A stretch of 64,000 nt of DNA from Pseudothauera rhizosphaerae (GTDB lineage Bacteria > Pseudomonadota > Gammaproteobacteria > Burkholderiales > Rhodocyclaceae). Positions 7,993-14,736 of this stretch are shown one piece after another (within the stretch, counting starts at the first letter, position 1; every line of letters starts with the position of its first letter). The stretch spans positions 1 through 64,000 of the forward strand of contig NZ_SSOD01000020.1 of NCBI RefSeq assembly GCF_004801305.1, given 5' to 3'. The notes beneath the pieces are model-generated. The model ran no database searches. It saw nothing but the letters and a program-made list of their open reading frames with translations, and was not told where the DNA came from. The position numbers and the translations under genes were made by a program.

Positions 7993-8222
7993 TGCCCGGA
8001 TTTATCGCCGAAATGCCGATCCAGCTTGTCCAGGAACGCCAGCCCGCGCTGCGGATCGCCGCTGGCGGCGGCGGCGCGGAATTGCGCCGCCAGATCGTGT
8101 TGCGCCAGCGCCACCGTGGCCAACTCGTCCAGCAAGCGGTTCACGCTCACATGGCGGCTTTCCGCCAGCGCCTTCAAGCGGGCGTGCTTGTCATCGGGAA
8201 TACGCAAGGTCACGGTTGACAT
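7989..8222 (-). CDS. Ribbon-helix-helix antitoxin of a PIN toxin pair
   Basis: This 77-residue protein begins MSTVTLRIPDDKHARLKALA, the RHH DNA-binding strand and first helix, followed by VSVNRLLDELATVALAQHD. The charged C-terminal tail is of the type that wraps a partner toxin. It starts one base after the stop of the PIN-domain gene upstream, so the two are co-transcribed. Antitoxins of this kind bind their toxin and repress the operon promoter as dimers. The gene order (toxin first) is the reverse of most vapBC operons. A truncated second RHH frame overlaps its stop codon. Confidence 0.8.
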   Translation of the reverse strand: MSTVTLRIPDDKHARLKALAESRHVSVNRLLDELATVALAQHDLAAQFRAAAASGDPQRGLAFLDKLDRHFGDKSGH

Positions 8223-8223
8223 G

Positions 8224-8646
8224 TCAGTGCTCCTTCAAAAACTCGGCGGGCGTCTGTATCCGCAAGGCCGGAAAACGCAGTTCGGCGCGGCGGAAATCGC
8301 CCGTGTTGTGCGTCACCACCGCATCGGCGCCTGCCGCCACCGCCAGTTCCAGCACATGGTTGTCGGCCTCGTCCGGCAGATTGGGCCGCCAGAGGAAATA
8401 CACATCCACCAGCCGCGCGGCGGCCATCAGGTCATGAAACAAGGCCGCGCGCTCCTCGCCATCGAGCGGCGATTTGCCGAGCAATTCATGCCGCCCCAGC
8501 AAATCGCGGTATTCGGCGAACAGCGCCAGCGACATGCACACCTCGTAGCGACCGGCCAGCCAGCCCCGCAGCACCTCCCGCGCCGCGCCGTCCGCGCTCA
8601 AGAGCGCCGCGACGAAAACATTGGTATCGACCACCACCCGTTTCAT
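8224..8646 (-). CDS. PIN-domain toxin (VapC-like ribonuclease, COG1569-type)
   Basis: This 140-residue protein has a PIN fold. The first acidic residue is in VVVDTNVFVAALLS (Asp7), a Glu follows in LFAEYRDLL, further acidic residues lie in PDEADNHVLELA, and the last is in THNTGDFRRA. This set matches the Mg2+-binding tetrad of PIN ribonucleases, which cleave RNA when freed from their antitoxin. The RHH antitoxin gene follows after one base. No ribosome binding site is visible before the ATG, and a TTGATT/TATCAT promoter lies so close that the mRNA may be leaderless. The pair sits between two surface-protein genes. Confidence 0.85.
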   Translation of the reverse strand: MKRVVVDTNVFVAALLSADGAAREVLRGWLAGRYEVCMSLALFAEYRDLLGRHELLGKSPLDGEERAALFHDLMAAARLVDVYFLWRPNLPDEADNHVLELAVAAGADAVVTHNTGDFRRAELRFPALRIQTPAEFLKEH

Positions 8647-8653
8647 GCGCCAA

Positions 8654-8683
8654 ATGATAGCGCCAGCGATAGCACCGAATCAA
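8654..8683 (-). promoter_or_regulatory. Promoter of the toxin-antitoxin operon, possibly leaderless
   Basis: On the reverse strand TTGATT (8683-8678) and TATCAT (8659-8654) are separated by 18 bases, matching 4/6 and 5/6 of the sigma-70 hexamers. Only 7 bases separate the -10 from the toxin ATG at 8646, so transcription would start at or next to the A of the start codon. The overlapping TAGCGCCAGCGATAG segment could be the antitoxin operator. Confidence 0.45.
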
Positions 8684-8704
8684 GCCAAACCTGAGGTCCC
8701 CCCC

Positions 8705-10831
8705 ATGAACCACACCTACAAACTCACCCGCAACACCGCCACCGGCCAGATGCAGGCCGTGCCCGAAACCGCAAAGTCCCATGGCAGAGGCGGAAGCGGC
8801 GCTGCCCGGAATCCCGCGCTGAAAACCGCCGTCGGCACGGTGCTGACGGTTTTCGCCCTGGGCGCCGCGGCAACGGAGGCGCCCAAATGGGGACCGCACA
8901 TCGACCTCGAAGCCAAACCCGGCAACCGGCGCACCCTGCGTGAAGCCGATCTGTTCGTGCCTGTCTGGCAGAATGCCGACACCCTCCTCTTCGCCAACCT
9001 GCGCGGCCGCTTCGACAACAGACACAGCCGCGAGGGCAATCTCGGCCTCGGCCTGCGCCGCATGCTGGACAGCGGCTGGAACGTCGGCATTTACGGCTAC
9101 CTGGACCGTCGCCGCACGGAGTTCGACAACCATTTCAACCAGGCCACTGCCGGGTTTGAAGCCCTGGGACCGGACTGGGATTTCCGCGCCAACGTCTATC
9201 GCCCCACCGGCGACAAGGCACGCGAGTTGAACACCGTCGGCGGCGGCGCCTCGACTGCGGCGCTGTCCGGCACCACCATCACCGTCACCACGCCCGGCAG
9301 CACGGCTTATGAGGAACGCGCCCTCAAGGGCTACGACGCCGAAATCGGCTGGCGCGTCCCTCTGTTCGAAACCGAGGGCGCGCGGCAACTGCGTCTTCAT
9401 GCCGGCGGCTACCGTTTCAGCGATGCCGGTACGACGGTCAGCGGCCCCCGGATCCGGGTCGAACTGGCCATCGAGGACCTCGCCTGGTTCGGCAATGGCA
9501 CGGCCCTCTTTCTCGGCGCGGAGGCGCAGAAGGACGACGAGCGGGGATCACAGAACTTCCTTTCCCTGCGCCTGCGCATCCCGCTGGACAAGGAGACCTC
9601 CCGTCCGGCGCAACGCTCCATGCAGGAACGGCGCATGACCGCGCCGGTGGTGCGCGACGTGGACATCGTCGCCCAGCGCCGCGTCAGCCGCGTCATGCCC
9701 ACGCTGGTGGAAAGCGTGGATGCCGCCACGCCCACGCCCGCCGTCACCACGGCGAGCGGCAGGACCGTGACCCTGCTGAGCAGCGAAACCACCGCCGGCA
9801 ATCAGTTGCAGGCCGTCTTCGACGCCGCCGGGAACGACAGCACCGTGGTGCTGGCGGGCGACTTCTACACCGGCGCCACCGCCCTGCACAACGGCCAGAG
9901 CCTGCTGGGTTCGACGGCGCTGACGGTGACCACGGCTTCGGGGCGGCGCGCCACCGTCACCACGCCGGCTGCCGCCATCAACGCCTTCGTGATCGGCTCG
10001 ACCACGCCCGCCGTCTCCACGGCGGCGCCCGGCAGTTCCCTGAGCGGCGTCACCGTCAACCGCACCGACATTACCGATCCGGCTAGCGGCGTCACGCTCA
10101 CCATGGCGGGCGGCACGCCCGTGACCCTGCTGAGCAGCGAAACCACCACCGGCGCCAACTTGCAGGCCGCCCTCAACGCCGCCGGGAGCGGCAGCACCGT
10201 GGTGCTGGCGGGAACCTTCAACACCAACACCACGGTGGCGGTACAGGCCGGGCAAAGCCTGCTCGGCGCCGGCGACCTCACCGTCACCACCGCGTCGGGC
10301 CATACCGCCACCATCGCCGCCCCAGGCGCCACCCTGGACGTCACCACCGGTTCGACGACACTCTTCGGCGTCACCATGGAGAACGGCGCCGTCCTCTCCG
10401 GCCTGACGATCGTCGCGACATGGAGCGGCGGCGGTACCCCGACCGCGGTCACTGCCCAGGGTTCGTCGAACGTGACCATCACCGACAACACCATTGTGGC
10501 GACAAGTAGCAGCTTCGGTGCCTGGGGTGTGGACGCGCGGAGAACGACCGACACGGTGATACGCGGCAACACCATCACCGCGCAGGGGGGGACCGGCGCG
10601 GGGATCGCGATCATGGCGGACGGCGTAAGCGCCGGCGCCGCGACCGTCAACCTGACCGTGGCCGACAACACGATCGACGCCGTGGGCGGTTTTTCCGGCA
10701 ATGCCGTCTTCGGCAACGCCTTCACCGGCTTCGCGGCGGGATCGACCGGCAACACGGCGATCCACGGCACCTGCACATTCACCGGCACGCCGTCGGGCGC
10801 CGTCGGTTTCACCAACATCTCCTGCCCGTGA
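8705..10831 (+). CDS. Inverse autotransporter (intimin/invasin family) with parallel beta-helix passenger, 708 aa
   Basis: The start at 8705 follows GAGG at 8692-8695; upstream in-frame codons are not protein-like. The N-terminus (MNHTYKLTRNTATGQMQAVP, then ETAKSHGRG) resembles an extended signal peptide region and is followed by a hydrophobic core to about residue 57. Residues 59-316 form the inverse-autotransporter barrel (WGPHIDLEAKPGNRRTLREA, GLRRMLDSGWNVGIYGYLDR), ending in the family hallmark RRMTAPVVRDVDIVAQRR. Unlike most relatives, the passenger lacks Ig-like domains. It has two copies of a roughly 70-residue repeat (VTLLSSETT, STVVLAG, GQSLLG) and then beta-helix rungs (NVTITDNTI, DTVIRGNTIT). 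It is probably a surface adhesin anchored by its N-terminus. Confidence 0.88.
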   Translation: MNHTYKLTRNTATGQMQAVPETAKSHGRGGSGAARNPALKTAVGTVLTVFALGAAATEAPKWGPHIDLEAKPGNRRTLREADLFVPVWQNADTLLFANLRGRFDNRHSREGNLGLGLRRMLDSGWNVGIYGYLDRRRTEFDNHFNQATAGFEALGPDWDFRANVYRPTGDKARELNTVGGGASTAALSGTTITVTTPGSTAYEERALKGYDAEIGWRVPLFETEGARQLRLHAGGYRFSDAGTTVSGPRIRVELAIEDLAWFGNGTALFLGAEAQKDDERGSQNFLSLRLRIPLDKETSRPAQRSMQERRMTAPVVRDVDIVAQRRVSRVMPTLVESVDAATPTPAVTTASGRTVTLLSSETTAGNQLQAVFDAAGNDSTVVLAGDFYTGATALHNGQSLLGSTALTVTTASGRRATVTTPAAAINAFVIGSTTPAVSTAAPGSSLSGVTVNRTDITDPASGVTLTMAGGTPVTLLSSETTTGANLQAALNAAGSGSTVVLAGTFNTNTTVAVQAGQSLLGAGDLTVTTASGHTATIAAPGATLDVTTGSTTLFGVTMENGAVLSGLTIVATWSGGGTPTAVTAQGSSNVTITDNTIVATSSSFGAWGVDARRTTDTVIRGNTITAQGGTGAGIAIMADGVSAGAATVNLTVADNTIDAVGGFSGNAVFGNAFTGFAAGSTGNTAIHGTCTFTGTPSGAVGFTNISCP

Positions 10832-10834
10832 GCG

Positions 10835-10873
10835 CCGTTCCGCCGCACCCCGGCCTGCCCTGCGGCTGAACGG
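10835..10873 (+). terminator. Hairpin after the inverse autotransporter gene
   Basis: CCGTTCCGCCGCA (10835-10847) pairs with TGCGGCTGAACGG (10861-10873) at 12 of 13 positions around a 13-base loop, starting just 4 bases after the stop. There is no U-tract, so this is a hairpin-type 3' end rather than a textbook intrinsic terminator. Confidence 0.5.
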
Positions 10874-11017
10874 AGGATGCCCTTGGTTTAGGCACATTGC
10901 GAAGAATTCGCCGAATATCCACGATAATCAACGACCTCGGCCGTTCGCGCCGGGGAGGGGATGGGGCCGGGACGGTCGGACTGCGACCGGCGGCCATGCA
11001 GACAGTCTGAGGGGAAT

Positions 11018-14000
11018 ATGAACACCAACGGTTCGGTACGTTGCCGCGCGATGGCGCGCGCGGCCAAGGAAAAGCGCGCACGCGCCTTGCAGACGGGCAT
11101 GTCGGCCTTGACGCTGGCCGCCGCGCTTTGCGCACCGCCCGCGCGGGCGCAATTTGTCGATATCGCTACGACTGGAAACGTCATTTCCGGCAGTGGCGGC
11201 ACCATCAATGGCAGTGCCCAGGCTTCGCCGTGGAATGTCGGCGGCGGTCTGCTTGTCGGAGATGCCGCCGCCGGCAGTCTCAGCATCGAGAGCGGCGGCA
11301 TGGTCAACAATGGCACCGGCGGCATCGGCGACGGCGCCGTCACCGTCACCGGCGTCGGTTCCACTTGGACGAATACCGGCACACTGATCGTCGGCTATGC
11401 CAGCGGCCGCACCGGCAGCCTCCGCATCGAGAACGGCGCCACGGTCAGCAACGGCACTGGCTATGTCGCCAGCGGCGGCAGCGGCACCGTCGTCGTGGCG
11501 AGCGGCGGCACCTGGACGAATACGGCCAGCCTGAGTGTCGGCGACACCGGCGGCACCGGCGACCTCAACATCGAAAGCGGCGGCACGGTCAGCAGCAACG
11601 GCACCGGCAACATCGGCCGTACCAGCACCGGCATCGTCACCGTGACGGACGGCGGCACCTGGACGAATACGGGAGAGTTGCGCCTCGGCTTCCTCGCCGC
11701 CGGCAGCGGCACACTCAACATCGGCAAGGACGATCTTTCCGGCACCGCCGGCACCGTCACCGCCACCCGGCTGACCGGCGGCGCCGGGTCCGCCACGGTG
11801 AACTTCAACCAGACGGACGACATCACCTTCGCCGTGCCCATCGAGGGCAGCATCAACGTCAACCAGCGCGGCAGCGGCACCACCACGCTGACCGGCACCA
11901 ACACCTACGCCGGCGGCACCACGATTACCGGCGGCTTCATCAATTTCAGCACCGGCGGCAATCTCGGCACCGGCAACGTCACGCTCAACGGCGGCGGCCT
12001 GCAATGGGCCGCGGGCAATACCACCGACATTTCCGGCAGGCTGAATGCCTTGGGAGCGGGCGGCGGCACCTTCGACACCAACGGCAACGACGTCGTTTTC
12101 GCCACGGCCGTCACCGGCACGGGCGGGTTGACCAAATCCGGCACGGGGACTCTCACGCTCACCGGCGGCGGCAGCTACGGCGGCGCCACCGCCGTCAACA
12201 ACGGCACGCTGATCGTCGACGGCGGAGACATCCAGAGCGCGAACGGCTATCTTTCCGTCACCAACACCGGCGGCGGCAATGCCGCTTTCACCGTCCGCAA
12301 CGGCGCCGAGGTCGTTCTGGATGCTGTGGGGGGCACTTCTCGCGTCGGCGCTGGCGGCGAGGGCAGCCTCACCGTCACGGGCGCCGGTTCCACGTTGCGG
12401 CTGGCGGGCAACCTGAACATCGGGCAGACCAATGCGAGCGGCGACGGCACGCTCACCGTCGCCGACGGCGGCAAGCTCGTCAGCCTCAACGGAGGGATCG
12501 GCGTCGACGGCGCCACCGGCCAGGTCACCGTCACCGGAAATAATTCCTTGTGGGACCTGGGGCAGACCGGCGGCCATCGCATCACCCTTGGCGGCGACGG
12601 CGGCAGCGGCGCGCTGACGCTGGCGGACGGCGGGCGCGTCTCGGCGGACGAAGTCCACCTTACCGGCAACGCCGGCTCGCCTGGCGCGGGCATCCTGCAC
12701 CTCGACGGCAGCGCTGGCGCCCGTGGCGTGCTGGAAACCGATTTCGTCGAGGCGGGCTTTGGCGGCACGCGGGTCGGCGGTTCCACCGCCAACGTCGCCT
12801 TCGACGGCGGCATCCTGCGCGCCACCGCCGACACGGCGGATTTCCTGCGCGGCTTCAACGCCGGTGAAGTGACCATAGCGAACGGCGGCGCCTTCGTCGA
12901 CAGTAACGGCCACGCCATCGGCATCGGCGTGGGCCTGGCCGGCACGGGCGGCCTGACCAAGGCCGGCGCGGGTACGCTGACGTTGACCGGTGCCAGCACC
13001 TACACCGGCGCGACCACGGTCGCCAGCGGCATCCTGGCCGTCGACGGCCAGATCGGCGGCACGCTCACCGTGCAGTCCGGCGGCACGCTGGGCGGTTCCG
13101 GCACGGTCGCCGACGTGAGCGTCGCCAGCGGCGGCACGCTGGCCCCCGGCAACAGCCCCGGCCTGCTCACGGTGACGGGCGACCTGACGCTCGCCCCCGG
13201 TTCGACCACCGTGATGGAGATAAACGGTACGAACCGGGGCGCCGACTACGACGCCATCGACGTCGCCGGCACGGCCACCCTGGACGGCACGCTCGATCTG
13301 GTCTTCGGCTACGTGCCCACCAACGGCACCCAGTACCGCCTCATCCAGGCCGCCAGCATCGTCCCGGCGGGGGATGCCGCCACCGGTTTCGCCAGCATCA
13401 CCAGCAACCTCGGCGCCGGGCTGCTCGCTACCCCGGTCATCGACCCCGCCACCTTCGACATCGTGATTTCCCTGGCCCAGCAGGACTACCTTGCCGTGGC
13501 GGGTCCGCTGACGCGCAACCAGTCCGCCGTCGCAGCCAACCTGGACAGTTTCTCCACCAGCGGCCAGGCCGCGGGCCTGATCGCCGGGCTGAACACGCTG
13601 GCCGCCAGGGCATTGCCCGCCGCCTTCGACACGCTCTCCGGCGTGGAGCACGGCTTCGTGCCTGCCCTGGCTTTCCAGGCCACGCGCCAGTTCCACGGCC
13701 TGCTGGGCCAGCGACTGGCCGGCGGCGTCGGGCAGACCGCGTTCAACGCCTTCGACGGCGCGAAACTCGCCTACGCCGGCAACAACCTGGGCAGTCTCGC
13801 GGACGACACCCCCGCCGGCGACGGTTTCTGGCTGCGTGCGCTCGCTGCCGACGGGCGCATCGACGGCGACGGCAACGCCCGCGGCGCCGACACCTCCAGC
13901 GGCGGTGTGGCCATCGGCGCCGACCGGCAGGTGAACGGCAGCCTGCGCATCGGTGCCGCCTTCGCCTACAGCCGCGGCGAAGCCGACACCCGCAGCGGCG

Positions 14001-14623
14001 ACGTGGACCTGGACAGCTACCAGCTCGCCGCCTACGGCCGCTGGCAGGGAGAACGGTTCTACCTGGCCGGTTCCGCCGGCTACGGCCGCCACGAGGCGGA
14101 CGCGCGCCGCAACATCGCCTTCCTGGGTGCCCGTGCCGATTCGGACTACGGCGCCGACAGCTTCACGCTGGCCGTGGAAGCCGGCCGCACCCACGCGCGG
14201 GCGTGGGGCAGCTTCACGCCCTATCTGGGCCTGGAAGCGGCCGTCCTGCAGCGCGAAGGCTTCACCGAATCGGGCGCGGACGACGCCAACCTGAAGGTGA
14301 AACGCCGCACGGACGATTCCCTGCGCTCCAGGCTCGGCGTGCGCTACGCCTGGCAGGGCACGCGCTTCGCGCCCAGTGCCGACGTGGCCTGGGTCCACGA
14401 GTTCGGCGACGACCGCGGCCGCATCGCCGCAAGCTTCGCGGGCGCACCGGCCGCGGCCTTCCGCATCGACGGCCCGGAACTGGACCGCGACCGCCTCGCG
14501 CTCGGCCTGGGGCTGACGGCGTGGGCGGGCAAGGACGCCCGGCTGGATCTCGCCTACCGCGGCGAGTTCGCCGAATCCGACCGGGAGCACGGGGTGGCGG
14601 CCACCTTCCGCCGGGTGTGGTGA
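11018..14623 (+). CDS. Classical autotransporter (type Va) with T5SS/PEP-CTERM repeats, 1,201 aa
   Basis: ATG 11018 is chosen because TGAGGGGAA precedes it. The signal peptide runs to about residue 45 (LTLAAALCAPPARA before Q) and, unlike the other two surface proteins here, has no extended signal region. Residues about 70-235 carry T5SS/PEP-CTERM-associated repeats (TVTGVGSTWTNTGTLIVG). PATR motifs follow at about 284, 369 and 644 (LTKAGAGTLTLTG). The passenger ends near residue 800, and the barrel runs from about 930 to a canonical C-terminal aromatic (ATFRRVW). The barrel and the preceding LSGVEH linker match the autotransporter at 2349-7913, so they are paralogues with diverged passengers. 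Likely an adhesin or biofilm factor. Confidence 0.92.
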   Translation: MNTNGSVRCRAMARAAKEKRARALQTGMSALTLAAALCAPPARAQFVDIATTGNVISGSGGTINGSAQASPWNVGGGLLVGDAAAGSLSIESGGMVNNGTGGIGDGAVTVTGVGSTWTNTGTLIVGYASGRTGSLRIENGATVSNGTGYVASGGSGTVVVASGGTWTNTASLSVGDTGGTGDLNIESGGTVSSNGTGNIGRTSTGIVTVTDGGTWTNTGELRLGFLAAGSGTLNIGKDDLSGTAGTVTATRLTGGAGSATVNFNQTDDITFAVPIEGSINVNQRGSGTTTLTGTNTYAGGTTITGGFINFSTGGNLGTGNVTLNGGGLQWAAGNTTDISGRLNALGAGGGTFDTNGNDVVFATAVTGTGGLTKSGTGTLTLTGGGSYGGATAVNNGTLIVDGGDIQSANGYLSVTNTGGGNAAFTVRNGAEVVLDAVGGTSRVGAGGEGSLTVTGAGSTLRLAGNLNIGQTNASGDGTLTVADGGKLVSLNGGIGVDGATGQVTVTGNNSLWDLGQTGGHRITLGGDGGSGALTLADGGRVSADEVHLTGNAGSPGAGILHLDGSAGARGVLETDFVEAGFGGTRVGGSTANVAFDGGILRATADTADFLRGFNAGEVTIANGGAFVDSNGHAIGIGVGLAGTGGLTKAGAGTLTLTGASTYTGATTVASGILAVDGQIGGTLTVQSGGTLGGSGTVADVSVASGGTLAPGNSPGLLTVTGDLTLAPGSTTVMEINGTNRGADYDAIDVAGTATLDGTLDLVFGYVPTNGTQYRLIQAASIVPAGDAATGFASITSNLGAGLLATPVIDPATFDIVISLAQQDYLAVAGPLTRNQSAVAANLDSFSTSGQAAGLIAGLNTLAARALPAAFDTLSGVEHGFVPALAFQATRQFHGLLGQRLAGGVGQTAFNAFDGAKLAYAGNNLGSLADDTPAGDGFWLRALAADGRIDGDGNARGADTSSGGVAIGADRQVNGSLRIGAAFAYSRGEADTRSGDVDLDSYQLAAYGRWQGERFYLAGSAGYGRHEADARRNIAFLGARADSDYGADSFTLAVEAGRTHARAWGSFTPYLGLEAAVLQREGFTESGADDANLKVKRRTDDSLRSRLGVRYAWQGTRFAPSADVAWVHEFGDDRGRIAASFAGAPAAAFRIDGPELDRDRLALGLGLTAWAGKDARLDLAYRGEFAESDREHGVAATFRRVW

Positions 14624-14631
14624 GCTTCATC

Positions 14632-14670
14632 GACAAGTGAGCTTGTCCGCGATTGCCGGGCGAAACGCCC
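14632..14670 (+). terminator. Two small hairpins after the second autotransporter
   Basis: GACAAG-TGAG-CTTGTC (14632-14647) and GGGCG-AAA-CGCCC (14658-14670) follow the stop at 14623 within 50 bases. Neither has a U-tract. They probably protect or end the autotransporter transcript. The remaining bases to 14736 show no other clear signal. Confidence 0.35.
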
Positions 14671-14736
14671 CGCGATCACGGATGAGCCTACGACCTTGGT
14701 ACAAGTGGCCGCCGCGCCGTTTCAGGTTAACTTACT

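Noticed and set aside
10999-11009. CAGACAGTCTG palindrome before the second autotransporter, as a third copy of the 18-bp palindrome
   Set aside because: Only six bases (AGTCTG versus AGTCTCTG) agree loosely and the spacing differs, so it is not the same element.
2256-14590. Very long reverse-strand open frames opposite the autotransporter genes (up to 1,220 codons)
   Set aside because: Their translations are Ala/Gly/Arg-rich low-complexity mirror images of the glycine-rich passengers, with no domain motifs. GC-rich codon usage removes stops from the complementary frame.
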